Below the pieces are notes generated by a model. It had not been told where the DNA came from. It searched no databases and worked only from the letters and a program-made list of their open reading frames with translations. The position numbers and the translations under genes are program-made. This document shows, one piece after another, positions 1 to 7,874 of a stretch of DNA of 58,869 nucleotides. Source of the DNA: Segatella copri (GTDB taxonomy: Bacteria; Bacteroidota; Bacteroidia; Bacteroidales; Bacteroidaceae). Numbering within the stretch: the stretch's first letter is position 1; every line of letters starts with the position of its first letter. The DNA is taken from assembly GCF_009494395.1 (NCBI RefSeq), contig NZ_VZCB01000006.1, forward strand, positions 1 through 58,869. The letters are read 5' to 3'.

Positions 1-671
1 GTCAAGAACTCACGTTCCTTGTGGTCTGGGTCAACGTGGTACATGGCAAATGGATTTCTCGGTATCTTGCCGTTGTAGTGGGCTGCCGTTACGATATGTT
101 TCAGTGGTATGGAGTAAATCCAAATGGAGGACTGCGCTAGTCCGACAACATTCTTCAAATACAGGCAATAGTCACGGATGAACTCCTCGGTAAGCTCATT
201 CATGGACATATCGCTGCGCTTGTACTGATACTTAATAAACTCGGCAACGTACTTTCTTACCGTCAGATACTTGCGGTAGGTGTTCTTGGCTCTGTCCTTG
301 CCTACACGCTTGGCAAAAGCAGCGTTCTCCTTGTCAAAGGCTCTGAGCAAGGTCTCATACTCCGTGCCTATGCCTTGGTAGGCATTTCTCACCATTTCAG
401 CGGTAACGAACGCCTCACGGTCGGAAAGTCGCTGGTAATGCTTGGCGATTTGAGCCTTGATGTTGTCAAGCGCAAAGTTCACCTCCTTGGCTTCCTTGCT
501 CTTGCCAATGGCTCTGTTGCCCTTGGCATCCCAGATTGCCTTGGTCACGCTCTGCTTGCAACTGAACTGTGCGATAGTTCCGTTGATTGTCACTCGCCCC
601 ATGATTGGGACAATTCCATTTCTCTCCTTGCTTCCATTTACATAGAAGACTGTCTTGAAAGTGCATCTCAT
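1..671 (-). CDS. Tyrosine recombinase (integrase), N-terminal part, cut by window edge
   Basis: An open frame of 223 codons starts at ATG 671 and leaves the window at base 1 without a stop, so it is partial. The start reads MRCTFKTVFYVNGSKERNG, which fits the arm-DNA-binding domain of Bacteroidetes conjugative-transposon or phage integrases. Residues ~110-215 look like the SAM-like core-binding domain, ending KEREFLT, the usual junction to the catalytic domain. The catalytic R-H-R-Y residues lie outside the window, so activity cannot be judged. A good promoter (-33 TTTG, 19 bases, -7 TAATTTTG) lies just upstream and supports the start. Such enzymes move genomic islands, so a mobile element may lie to the left. 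Confidence 0.85.
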   Translation of the reverse strand, partial: MRCTFKTVFYVNGSKERNGIVPIMGRVTINGTIAQFSCKQSVTKAIWDAKGNRAIGKSKEAKEVNFALDNIKAQIAKHYQRLSDREAFVTAEMVRNAYQGIGTEYETLLRAFDKENAAFAKRVGKDRAKNTYRKYLTVRKYVAEFIKYQYKRSDMSMNELTEEFIRDYCLYLKNVVGLAQSSIWIYSIPLKHIVTAAHYNGKIPRNPFAMYHVDPDHKEREFL

Positions 672-694
672 AATTCTTACTTTTTTGTTCGGTG

Positions 695-725
695 CAAAAT
701 TAAACTATGAGAGTTGCATGGCAAA
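695..725 (-). promoter_or_regulatory. Promoter of the integrase gene
   Basis: On the minus strand TTTG (722-725) and TAATTTTG (695-702) are spaced by 19 bases, matching the Bacteroidetes -33/-7 consensus. The predicted start of transcription falls about 20 bases before the ATG at 671. Confidence 0.6.
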
Positions 726-981
726 ACCAAAACTTACGCAGAATGGAGAAATATGAACCGCCACCGTTAAAAATGCTTATTAGGGCGTTTCTGCGAGGTA
801 ATGATTTGAAAGCGTTTCTACTTCTCTAATCTGCTTTTTCCTCATTTCCTTGTCACTGACAACTAAAGCCAAAGACTGCCACAACCACTTGAAACTCAAA
901 ACAAATGCTCTATTTTGCTATTTTTTGCCTTTTTAGGCGTTCTTTTTATAATAAAAATCAACTTTCTTCGTTAAATACTAC
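726..981. other. Intergenic region before the TonB receptor
   Basis: About 250 bases, AT-rich toward the receptor gene. I see no gene, tRNA or clear riboswitch. Runs such as tattttgctattttttg resemble but do not match the -7 consensus. Confidence 0.4.
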
Positions 982-3393
982 ATGAAACAGAAATTTTTTA
1001 TCATTATAATATGCCTGATTGCTACCCTGAAGATGATGGCACAGGAATTCACGCTGCAGGGTAGAGTCACCAATGATGACAACAACCCCGTAGAACTTGC
1101 CACGGTTTCCGTCGTAAGCCAGGGAAAGGTGGCTTTCACTTCGCTCAAGGGTGAATTCAGCATGCATCTGCATTCTGCCGACAGCGTAGCCGTCAAATTC
1201 TCGATGATCGGCTACAAGACCAAGGTGCGCGTCCTGAGAAAGCCTAGAGGAAAGCAGACCCTCCAGGTGGTGCTACATACCGATGCCACGATGCTGGGCG
1301 ACGTGAATGTGACGGGAGAGAAGATACAGTCTGACCAGACGCAGGACATCAAGGTCAAGGACATCAAGATGGCTCCTTCTGCCAACGGCAACGGCGTGGA
1401 AGGCATCATCCAGCAGCAGGCTGGCGTGAGTACCCACAGCGAACTTTCCTCGCAGTACAACGTGCGTGGCGGTGCCTTCGACGAGAACTCCGTATATATA
1501 AATAATGTGGAAGTATACCGTCCGTTCCTCGTCCGAAGCGGTCAGCAGGAAGGTCTTTCCGTCATCAATCCATATATGGTAGACAAGATAGGCTTCTCTA
1601 CCGGAGGCTACGGAGCGAAATACGGCGACAAGATGAGCTCGGCACTCGACATCACCTACAAGACGCTGAAAGCCAAGGGCAAGAAGCCTGTAGTAGAAGG
1701 AAGCGTGGCTGCCAGCCTGCTGGGAGCCGATACCTATATCGGAATAGGAACCCGGAAACTCTCATGGCTCAACAGCGTGAGATACAAGACCACCTCCTAC
1801 CTCCTCGGTTCGCTGGAGACTAAGGGAGAATACAAGCCACAATATCTTGATTACCAGACCTATCTGAGCTATCAGCCCAACAAGCGATGGAAGATAGACT
1901 TCATAGGATATATCTCTGACAATCATTACAACTTCGAACCGTCCGACCGCGAGACCTCGTTCGGAACGATGGAGAACGTGAAGAGTTTCAGGGTGTACTT
2001 CGACGGACAGGAGAAAGACCGCTTCCTCACCTATTTCGGAACCCTTGGCATCACCCGCCACATCACCCCGAACACCAGCCTCTCCCTCCTGGGAAGTGCC
2101 TTCCATACCAAGGAACAGGAGAAATACGACATCCAGGGACAATACTGGCTCGACCAGACCGAGACATCGGAAAACCTGGGTGTGGGAACCTATTTCGAGC
2201 ATGCCCGCAACTACCTCACAGCCCGTGTGATGAGCGCCAAGCTGATGCTGCGCCACAAGGTAAAGAAGCACAATGCAGAAGCGGCTGTCACCCTGAAAAG
2301 GGAACATATCGAAGAGAATTCCATCGAATACGAGATGCGCGATTCTGCCGGATACAGCGTTCCCCACACCGGAAAGGACCTCTATATGATTTATTCCATG
2401 AAAGCCCGTAACGAACTGAATGCCAATCGTATAGAAGCCTACATACAGGACACCTACCGATTCTCGGGCGGTACTGCCGACAGCACTGGAAACGGACAGA
2501 CGCATTACACGCTGAACTATGGTGTGCGCATGAGTCACTGGAACTTCAACCGCGAGACGATCCTGAGTCCACGTATCTCTCTCGCCATCATTCCGGCAAA
2601 CCACGAGAACACCACGCTCCGCCTGGCAGCCGGACTATACTATCAGGCACCTTTCTTCAAGGAGCTGAGAGATACGACAACCGTCAACGGAGTGACCGTA
2701 GCATCGCTCAACGAGAAGATCAAGAGCCAGCGAAGCATCCATTTCATCGCCGGTTACGACTACCGTTTCCGGATGAACGACCAGCGGTTCAAGTTCTCTG
2801 CCGAGGCTTACTACAAGGCATTGAGCAACATCGTACCTTATTCCGTCAGCAACGTGAAGGTGGTATATTACGGTCAGAACGAGTGCAGCGGTCATGCAGC
2901 CGGACTTGATTTCAAGCTCTATGGCGAGTTTGTACCGGGTACGGATTCCTGGCTCAGCCTCTCGCTGATGGATACGAAGATGAAGCTCAACGGCAAGAGC
3001 ATCCCTCTGCCTACCGACCAGCGCTATGCGGTGAACCTCTTCTTCACCGACTACTTCCCTGGCAGCAAGAAATGGCGCATGTCGCTGAAGCTTGCCTTTG
3101 CCGACGGATTGCCATTCGCCGCCCCCCACAAGGAGTTGGAGACCAACAGTTTCCGTGCCACCGCCTATCGCCGTGCCGATATCGGCATGAGCTATCAGCT
3201 GCTCGACAACAGCCGCCGGGAGAAGAAGACCTTCCTGAAGAACGTAACGCTGGGCGTAGACTGCCTCAACCTCTTCGGCATCGACAACGTGAACAGCTAC
3301 TACTGGGTAACCGATGTAACCAGCCAGCAGTATGCCGTGCCTAATTATCTGACAGGCCGCCAGCTCAATGCCCGTGTACTTCTGGAATTTTAG
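982..3393 (+). CDS. TonB-dependent receptor with carboxypeptidase-like N-terminal domain
   Basis: An 803-residue outer-membrane protein. Residues 1-20 form a signal peptide ending in AQ; 22-110 match the carboxypeptidase-D regulatory-like domain (FTLQGRVTNDDNNPVELA) common in Bacteroidetes receptors; ~120-230 form the plug, with NVRGGAFDENSVYINNVEV and GGYGAKYGDKMSSALD; the rest is the 22-strand barrel, ending in LNARVLLEF with the terminal Phe typical of barrels. These receptors import siderophores, cobalamin, glycans or other ligands using TonB energy. No SusD partner, lipoprotein or metal-uptake gene adjoins it, so the substrate is unknown. It appears monocistronic, with a strong terminator just after it. 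Confidence 0.93.
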   Translation: MKQKFFIIIICLIATLKMMAQEFTLQGRVTNDDNNPVELATVSVVSQGKVAFTSLKGEFSMHLHSADSVAVKFSMIGYKTKVRVLRKPRGKQTLQVVLHTDATMLGDVNVTGEKIQSDQTQDIKVKDIKMAPSANGNGVEGIIQQQAGVSTHSELSSQYNVRGGAFDENSVYINNVEVYRPFLVRSGQQEGLSVINPYMVDKIGFSTGGYGAKYGDKMSSALDITYKTLKAKGKKPVVEGSVAASLLGADTYIGIGTRKLSWLNSVRYKTTSYLLGSLETKGEYKPQYLDYQTYLSYQPNKRWKIDFIGYISDNHYNFEPSDRETSFGTMENVKSFRVYFDGQEKDRFLTYFGTLGITRHITPNTSLSLLGSAFHTKEQEKYDIQGQYWLDQTETSENLGVGTYFEHARNYLTARVMSAKLMLRHKVKKHNAEAAVTLKREHIEENSIEYEMRDSAGYSVPHTGKDLYMIYSMKARNELNANRIEAYIQDTYRFSGGTADSTGNGQTHYTLNYGVRMSHWNFNRETILSPRISLAIIPANHENTTLRLAAGLYYQAPFFKELRDTTTVNGVTVASLNEKIKSQRSIHFIAGYDYRFRMNDQRFKFSAEAYYKALSNIVPYSVSNVKVVYYGQNECSGHAAGLDFKLYGEFVPGTDSWLSLSLMDTKMKLNGKSIPLPTDQRYAVNLFFTDYFPGSKKWRMSLKLAFADGLPFAAPHKELETNSFRATAYRRADIGMSYQLLDNSRREKKTFLKNVTLGVDCLNLFGIDNVNSYYWVTDVTSQQYAVPNYLTGRQLNARVLLEF

Positions 3394-3433
3394 AACCCAA
3401 AAGTGGAGATTTTTCACAATATTCTAAATATTT

Positions 3434-3466
3434 AACCGTAGATAGTTCGCTATCTGCGGTTTTTTT
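3434..3466 (+). terminator. Rho-independent terminator after the TonB receptor
   Basis: An 11-base-pair stem (ACCGTAGATAG with CTATCTGCGGT, one G-U pair) closes a TTCG tetraloop and is followed by seven T. Confidence 0.85.
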
Positions 3467-3468
3467 CG

Positions 3469-3476
3469 TATCTTTG
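3469..3476 (+). promoter_or_regulatory. -7 box of the mmd operon
   Basis: TATCTTTG fits TAnnTTTG and lies directly after the preceding terminator. It gives a leader of about 85 bases before mmdA. No convincing -33 element. Confidence 0.5.
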
Positions 3477-3569
3477 CGCCCGAATTATGTGGTGACGGCC
3501 CGTTCCCCACCCCATCTATTCAGAAATACATTCTATAAAGAATAAAGAAATAATACATAATAATCAATT

Positions 3570-5135
3570 ATGAGCAAACAAGTAGAAAAGATTAAGGAGC
3601 TGATCGCAAAGCGCGAACAGGCTCGTCTTGGCGGTGGCGAGAAGGCCATCGAGAAGCAGCATGCACGTGGCAAATATACCGCTCGTGAGCGTATCGAAAT
3701 GTTGGTAGATGCCGGCAGTTTCGAGGAGTATGATATGTTCAAGTTGCATCGTTGCACTAACTTTGGCATGGAGAAGAAGCAGTACCTCGGTGATGGTGTT
3801 GTAGCTGGTAGCGCTACTATAGCTGGCCGTCTGGTTTACGTATATGCTCAGGACTTCACCGTAAATGGTGGTTCACTCTCTGAGACTATGGCACAGAAGA
3901 TCTGCAAGGTAATGGATATGGCTATGACTATGGGTGCACCTGTTATCTGCATGAACGACTCAGGTGGTGCTCGTATTCAGGAAGGTATCTGCGCCCTCGC
4001 TGGTTATGGTGAGATCTTCGAGCGCAACATCCTCGCTTCTGGTGTCATCCCACAGATTTCTGCTATCATGGGCCCTTGCGCCGGTGGTGCCGTTTACTCT
4101 CCAGGTTTGACCGACTTCATCATCATGAAGGAGCAGACTTCTTACATGTTCCTGACTGGTCCTAAGGTTGTAAAGACCGTAACTGGTGAGGACATCGATG
4201 CAGAACACCTCGGTGGTGCATCTGTTCACGCAACCAAGAGTGGTGTAACCCACTTCGCTGCTAAGACAGAGGAAGAGGCTATCGAGATGATCAAGAGCCT
4301 GCTCTCTTACATCCCTAGCAACAATACAGAAGAGGCTCCACGCGTTGAGTGCACAGACCCAATCGACCGCATGGACGATACTCTGAACGAGATTATCCCA
4401 GACGATCCAAACCAGGCATACGATATGTATAAGGTGATTGGTGCTGTAACCGATAACGGAGAGTTCTTCGAGGTTCAGCCTAAGTTCGCCAAGAACATCA
4501 TTACAGGTTTCGCCCGCTTTAATGGTCAGAGCGTTGGTATCGTAGCCAACCAGCCAGCAGCTTACGCAGGTGTACTCGATGTAAACGCTAGCCGCAAGGC
4601 AGCCCGCTTCGTTCGTTTCTGCGATGCCTTCAATATTCCTATCGTATCTCTCGTAGACGTACCAGGATTCTTGCCAGGTACAGGTCAGGAGTACAACGCT
4701 GTCATCCTCCACGGTGCACAGTTGCTCTACGCTTACGGCGAGGCTACCGTGCCAAAGATCACTATCACATTGCGTAAGAGCTATGGTGGTAGCCACATCG
4801 TGATGGGTTGCAAGCAGTTGCGTGCTGACTTGAACTTCGCTTGGCCATCTTCAGAGATTGCTGTAATGGGTGCCAGCGGTGCCGTTGCCGTTCTCTGTGG
4901 TAAGGAAGCTAAGGCTAAGAAGGAAGCTGGCGAGGATGTAAAGGCATTCCTGGCTGAGAAGGAGCAGGAGTATACTGACAAGTTTGCTAATCCATATCAG
5001 GCTGCTCAGTATGGCTACATCGATGATGTCATCGAGCCACGTAACACCCGTTTCCGCATCTGCCGTGGTTTGGCTCAGCTCGCTACCAAGCGTCAGAGCT
5101 TGCCAGCTAAGAAGCATGGCTGTATGCCAATGTAA
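3570..5135 (+). CDS. mmdA: Acyl-CoA carboxyltransferase alpha subunit (methylmalonyl-CoA decarboxylase / propionyl-CoA carboxylase beta type)
   Basis: 521 residues, the usual length of the family. It carries two crotonase-like carboxyltransferase halves: N-terminal with GARIQEGICALAGYGEIF and GPCAGGAVYSPGLTDF, the acyl-CoA-binding oxyanion region, and C-terminal with PAAYAGVLDVNASRKAARF and VDVPGFLPGTGQEY for carboxybiotin. The protein moves CO2 between methylmalonyl-CoA or propionyl-CoA and biotin on MmdC, a step of the succinate-propionate route. It is followed after 24 bases by a 49-residue peptide and then the biotin carrier. The membrane beta subunit (MmdB) that would make it a sodium pump is not in the window, so decarboxylase and carboxylase roles both remain possible. 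Codon use is typical of a highly expressed gene. Confidence 0.92.
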   Translation: MSKQVEKIKELIAKREQARLGGGEKAIEKQHARGKYTARERIEMLVDAGSFEEYDMFKLHRCTNFGMEKKQYLGDGVVAGSATIAGRLVYVYAQDFTVNGGSLSETMAQKICKVMDMAMTMGAPVICMNDSGGARIQEGICALAGYGEIFERNILASGVIPQISAIMGPCAGGAVYSPGLTDFIIMKEQTSYMFLTGPKVVKTVTGEDIDAEHLGGASVHATKSGVTHFAAKTEEEAIEMIKSLLSYIPSNNTEEAPRVECTDPIDRMDDTLNEIIPDDPNQAYDMYKVIGAVTDNGEFFEVQPKFAKNIITGFARFNGQSVGIVANQPAAYAGVLDVNASRKAARFVRFCDAFNIPIVSLVDVPGFLPGTGQEYNAVILHGAQLLYAYGEATVPKITITLRKSYGGSHIVMGCKQLRADLNFAWPSSEIAVMGASGAVAVLCGKEAKAKKEAGEDVKAFLAEKEQEYTDKFANPYQAAQYGYIDDVIEPRNTRFRICRGLAQLATKRQSLPAKKHGCMPM

Positions 5136-5159
5136 TGATATAATTAAACATTAGAATAA

Positions 5160-5309
5160 ATGGATAAGAATATTTATGCTGCGATTGCCATGGCACTCTA
5201 TGAGTACCAGGGCAATAACGTACACGACAAGGAGCCTGGCATCATCACTATCAAGCCACGTCAGACGATGTGGAACGCCAAGTTCTTGAGTTTAACAGCT
5301 AAACCATAA
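5160..5309 (+). CDS. 49-residue peptide resembling the epsilon subunit / OadG tail of sodium-pump decarboxylases
   Basis: A short frame, MDKNIYAAIAMALYEYQGNN to SLTAKP, lies 24 bases after mmdA and 10 before mmdC, so it is co-transcribed. Codon use matches its neighbours. Veillonella methylmalonyl-CoA decarboxylase has an epsilon chain of about 55 residues that is homologous to the C-terminal tail of the delta chain and stabilises the complex. The position and the AAIAMALYEY / IITIKP pattern fit that role. There is no membrane segment, so it cannot replace the full gamma/delta anchor. Assignment rests on context and pattern, not on an alignment. Confidence 0.7.
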   Translation: MDKNIYAAIAMALYEYQGNNVHDKEPGIITIKPRQTMWNAKFLSLTAKP

Positions 5310-5319
5310 TGTAATAGAA

Positions 5320-5745
5320 ATGAAAGAGTTTAAATATACAATTGACGGAAAAGAATACAAGGTTCAGATTGACGCTGTTGAGGGTAACATCGCAAGCGTG
5401 AACGTAAATGGCGAAGCTTACAAGGTTGAGATGGAACAGGAGGCTGAGCCAGAGAAGAAGAAGGTTGTGCTCGGTCAGCCAGCAGCTGCATCTGATGATG
5501 CTGAGGCTACTCCAGCTGCCAACGTAAATACAGCCAACGCTGTAAAGGCTCCTCTCCCTGGTACTATTACCAGCATCGAGGTAGCTGTTGGTCAGGAGGT
5601 AAAGGCAGGCGATACAGTTGTCGTTCTCGAGGCTATGAAGATGCAGAACAACATCGAGGCTGAGAAGGATGGTAAGGTAACCGCTATCTGCGTTAAGCCT
5701 GGTCAGGCTGTGCTCGAAGAGGATGCACTCGTGGTTATCGAGTAA
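5320..5745 (+). CDS. mmdC: Biotin carboxyl carrier subunit
   Basis: 141 residues. Residues ~1-45 form a beta-rich N-terminal segment (YTIDGKEYKVQIDAVEG), followed by an Ala/Pro/Glu-rich linker (~45-72) and a C-terminal biotinyl domain (~73-141). The biotinylation motif EAMKMQ contains the acceptor Lys. It carries CO2 between the carboxyltransferase encoded upstream and a partner: either the membrane beta subunit in decarboxylase mode or a biotin carboxylase in carboxylase mode. Neither partner is encoded nearby. It is the last gene of the operon, followed by a strong hairpin. Confidence 0.92.
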   Translation: MKEFKYTIDGKEYKVQIDAVEGNIASVNVNGEAYKVEMEQEAEPEKKKVVLGQPAAASDDAEATPAANVNTANAVKAPLPGTITSIEVAVGQEVKAGDTVVVLEAMKMQNNIEAEKDGKVTAICVKPGQAVLEEDALVVIE

Positions 5746-5821
5746 ATCAAGAATTTGAGAATGAGAGAATTATACTTCCAGATTCGGGAATTTATAATTC
5801 GGGTTCTTATAAAGAATATCA

Positions 5822-5856
5822 AAGGTCGCAAGCTGTTAATTGTTTGCGACCTTTTT
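5822..5856 (+). terminator. Rho-independent terminator of the mmd operon
   Basis: AAGGTCGCAA pairs with TTGCGACCTT around an 11-base loop, followed by TTTC. Confidence 0.8.
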
Positions 5857-5932
5857 CTATACTGCTGTATGAGCATAAACTGCTATACAAAGTAATTTTT
5901 TACTAAAGAAAAAAGACATAAAGTACTATAAA

Positions 5933-6742
5933 ATGATAGATTTAACAGAAGAACAGATAGAAAGATACAGCCGCCACATCCTCCTTCAGGATGTAGGCCT
6001 CGAGGGACAGGAAAAGCTCCTCAATGCCAAGGTGCTCATCATTGGTGCCGGAGGATTGGGTTCCCCAGTTGCCCTCTACCTCGCTGCGGCTGGCGTGGGA
6101 CATATCGGTATCGTAGATGCCGATGTGGTTGACCTCAGCAACCTGCAACGACAGGTCATCCACCAGACCAAGGACTTGAACACCCCTAAGGTGGAAAGCG
6201 CCAAGGAGAAGATGATTGCCATCAATCCTGATGTGGAGGTAACAACCTACCATACCTTCCTCGCCTCAGACAATGCCGAGGAAATCATCAAGCCATGGGA
6301 TTTCGTCATTGATTGCACCGACAACTTCCCGGTGAAGTTCCTCATCAATGATGCCTGTGTGCGACTGGGCAAGGCATTCTCGCATGGCGGCATCCTGAGA
6401 TTCCAGGGGCAGACCTTCACCCATCTTCCAGGCACGGCTTGTTACCGTTGTTTCTTCAAGGAGCCACCTCCAGCAGGCACTGTTCCTACCAGTAGCCAGG
6501 CAGGAGTCCTTGGTGCCATCGCTGGTATGCTCGGAACCATTCAGGCAGCAGAGGCTTTGAAGTACATCCTCGGTGTAGGCGAACTGCTCACCGACCGATT
6601 GCTCACCTTCGATGCCAAGACGATGAACTTCCGCACCATCAAGGTAAAGAAGCGTGCATCCTGCGAAATCTGCGGCGACCACCCTACCATCGATCATCTC
6701 ATCGACTATGAGCAGGCTGCGTGTGATTTGAAACACCACTAA
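5933..6742 (+). CDS. ThiF/MoeB/HesA-family E1-like adenylyltransferase
   Basis: 269 residues, with YSRHILLQDVGLEGQEKL at the start and the nucleotide-binding GAGGLGSPVALYLA at ~38-51, then DVVDLSNLQRQ. Two Cys pairs (CYRC, CEIC) form the zinc site. The family adenylates the C-terminal Gly-Gly of a ubiquitin-like sulfur carrier (ThiS or MoaD). Residue FSHGGILRFQGQ lies where MoeB/ThiF have their crossover region. No thiamine or molybdopterin gene adjoins it, so the carrier partner cannot be named. It stands alone between two terminators. A YgdL/TcdA-type tRNA cyclase is less likely because both Cys pairs of the MoeB branch are present. Confidence 0.85.
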   Translation: MIDLTEEQIERYSRHILLQDVGLEGQEKLLNAKVLIIGAGGLGSPVALYLAAAGVGHIGIVDADVVDLSNLQRQVIHQTKDLNTPKVESAKEKMIAINPDVEVTTYHTFLASDNAEEIIKPWDFVIDCTDNFPVKFLINDACVRLGKAFSHGGILRFQGQTFTHLPGTACYRCFFKEPPPAGTVPTSSQAGVLGAIAGMLGTIQAAEALKYILGVGELLTDRLLTFDAKTMNFRTIKVKKRASCEICGDHPTIDHLIDYEQAACDLKHH

Positions 6743-6784
6743 GATTTAGTGATTATTTTCGAATAAACACATATAACAAAAAGC

Positions 6785-6832
6785 AAAGTCACAATACCCA
6801 GCTCTATCAGCTAGGTATTGTGACTTTTTTTT
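6785..6832 (+). terminator. Rho-independent terminator after the E1-like gene
   Basis: AAAGTCACAATACC and GGTATTGTGACTTT form a perfect 14-base-pair stem, followed by a run of T. Confidence 0.85.
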
Positions 6833-6909
6833 CAGAACCGTTCCCAAGCCCAACAAAGAACAAAAACCTTGATTATAAGATACTTTATAAAACATTTCTC
6901 CCATTTTTC

Positions 6910-6940
6910 TTGCATGATTCAGATAATAATCGTATTTTTG
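6910..6940 (+). promoter_or_regulatory. Promoter of the small tandem-module genes
   Basis: TTG (6910-6912), 20 bases, TATTTTTG (6933-6940). Transcription should begin near 6947, which makes ATG 6964 the start of the first small gene rather than the longer frame opening near 6820 within the terminator. Confidence 0.65.
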
Positions 6941-6963
6941 CAGCAGATAAAATACGCAAGCTT

Positions 6964-7122
6964 ATGAAAGAGAAAAGATATCCTGTTGGCTGGCATCCGG
7001 CTAATGAAGAAGAAGCCATAGCTAGGATTGAAGCTATTGAGGCGGAATATGAGAATGGGCAATATATTGATGCTGAAGATTTTGAAAGAGAACTAATTGC
7101 ACAATATCCATGGCTAGCATAA
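6964..7122 (+). CDS. Small acidic protein, antitoxin-like (module 1)
   Basis: 52 residues, MKEKRYPVGWHPANEEEAIA onward, ending in LIAQYPWLA. Strongly acidic with a predicted helix over EEEAIARIEAIEAEYE. It overlaps the next gene by 13 bases, an arrangement usual for antitoxins translated just before a RelE/ParE toxin. The downstream frame carries a RelE/ParE-like C-terminal end, which supports an antitoxin role. The first 90 bases are nearly identical to 7299-7388, so the gene is one half of a recent tandem duplication. Function is inferred from context only. Confidence 0.65.
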   Translation: MKEKRYPVGWHPANEEEAIARIEAIEAEYENGQYIDAEDFERELIAQYPWLA

Positions 7123-7286
7123 GATTAACACTTTACCACCACCCTTACCATAGTGCGATCATCAAGGAGAATTGGAAGATTATCTATCGCTACGACGAAG
7201 CCAACGACCTCGTCATTTTCGTAGATTTATGGGATATGAGAAGAAGCCCTAGATATCTGATTAGACAATTCAAAAGAAAACTATAA
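7110..7286 (+). pseudogene. RelE/ParE-like toxin remnant (module 1)
   Basis: A 58-residue basic frame starting inside the upstream gene. Its second half, NWKIIYRYDEANDLVIFVDL followed by WDMRRSP, closely resembles the last strands and catalytic end of RelE/ParE toxins, which are normally 95-110 residues. The N-terminal helices of the fold appear to be missing, and the first ~18 residues look unrelated. It is therefore probably a truncated, inactive toxin, though a short functional form cannot be excluded. It is followed after 12 bases by the duplicated antitoxin-like gene. Confidence 0.55.
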
Positions 7287-7298
7287 AGGAAAGAGCTC

Positions 7299-7463
7299 AT
7301 GAAAGAGAAAAGATATCCTGTTGGCTGGCATCCGGCTAATGAAGAAGAAGCCGTGGCTAGGATTGAAGCCATTGAAGCGGAATACGAAAGGACAGGCAAG
7401 GCTACAGATTTTGAAGAATTTATAGAAGAATTAAAGGCAGAAGGATTATGGCTTATCCAATAA
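7299..7463 (+). CDS. Small acidic protein, antitoxin-like (module 2, paralogue of 6964-7122)
   Basis: 54 residues. The first 18 codons are identical in DNA to those at 6964 and the next dozen nearly so; after EAEYE the sequences diverge and the end reads KATDFEEFIEELKAEGLW. It overlaps the next frame by 16 bases, repeating the layout of module 1. This pattern suggests duplication of the head of an antitoxin gene in front of a different partner. Confidence 0.6.
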   Translation: MKEKRYPVGWHPANEEEAVARIEAIEAEYERTGKATDFEEFIEELKAEGLWLIQ

Positions 7464-7621
7464 AAGCAATACCAACACTCTATGGTGAGGCGGCTCGTCG
7501 TTTCCAAGAAATGGCAGACGAAACAGAGCACAAATATGATATTAGTCCCAAGCGAGACATCAAAAAAGATCCTCACTATCGGGCTGTGCGCACAATACTC
7601 GAAAGATCTAACATAAAATAG
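7448..7621 (+). CDS. Small basic protein of unknown function (module 2 partner)
   Basis: 57 residues, MAYPIKAIPTLYGEAARRFQ onward. It begins inside the preceding gene. Similar short proteins beginning with a PIK-IPTLYGE-AARRF pattern occur in Bacteroidetes, as far as I recall, next to small toxin-like genes, but I cannot name the family. It is unrelated in sequence to the RelE-like remnant of module 1. No membrane segment. Could be an antitoxin, a toxin, or an accessory peptide. Confidence 0.5.
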   Translation: MAYPIKAIPTLYGEAARRFQEMADETEHKYDISPKRDIKKDPHYRAVRTILERSNIK

Positions 7622-7643
7622 GACATTGCAGGTGGTTCAAGAA

Positions 7644-7728
7644 CGGGCTGAAGGCCCAAAAGCTCTTAGCCCAGGGCAACGCCCTGGGTATGCTAGCAAT
7701 CAGCAATGCGCCCTGTAAGGGCAAAAGC
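7644..7728 (+). repeat. Interspersed palindromic element A, copy 1 (left border of island)
   Basis: About 85 bases built of nested hairpins (GGGCTGAAGGCCC, AGCCCAGGGC with GCCCTGGGT, GCCCTGTAAGGGC). An inverted copy of ~80% identity lies at 15001-15087, and a fragment at 43750-43779. No protein is encoded. Confidence 0.75.
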
Positions 7729-7783
7729 TTTAAAAAGAGTTCCACCTATAATATATTCCCCAGCTCTGACACTCGGAATAGGA

Positions 7784-7818
7784 TTCTAGCGCCCCCGCAT
7801 TTCACGGGGTCGCTAGAA
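7784..7818. repeat. Palindromic element E, copy 1
   Basis: TTCTAGCG and CGCTAGAA close a GC-rich hairpin (CCCCG with CGGGG). A related hairpin is at 56127-56166; both contain ACGGGGTCGCTAGA. It lies downstream of the methyltransferase gene and could end its transcript. Confidence 0.6.
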
Positions 7819-7874
7819 CTAAAATACTGAATATCAATTTCATAATAAGCTAATCTCACTTACAAATTCCGTCT

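Larger units (their letters stand above)
6964..7388 (+). repeat. Tandem duplication within the small-gene cluster
   Basis: Bases 6964-7053 and 7299-7388 are copies of the same coding head: the first 54 bases are identical and the rest differ at a few, mostly third-codon, positions. The period is 335 bases. Confidence 0.8.

Noticed and set aside
1762..3417. Two long minus-strand frames (280 and 260 codons)
   Set aside because: They lie opposite the TonB receptor gene, whose domains are clear. They have no promoter and an implausible composition.
3960..4796. 278-codon minus-strand frame
   Set aside because: Shadow of the strongly biased mmdA codon use.
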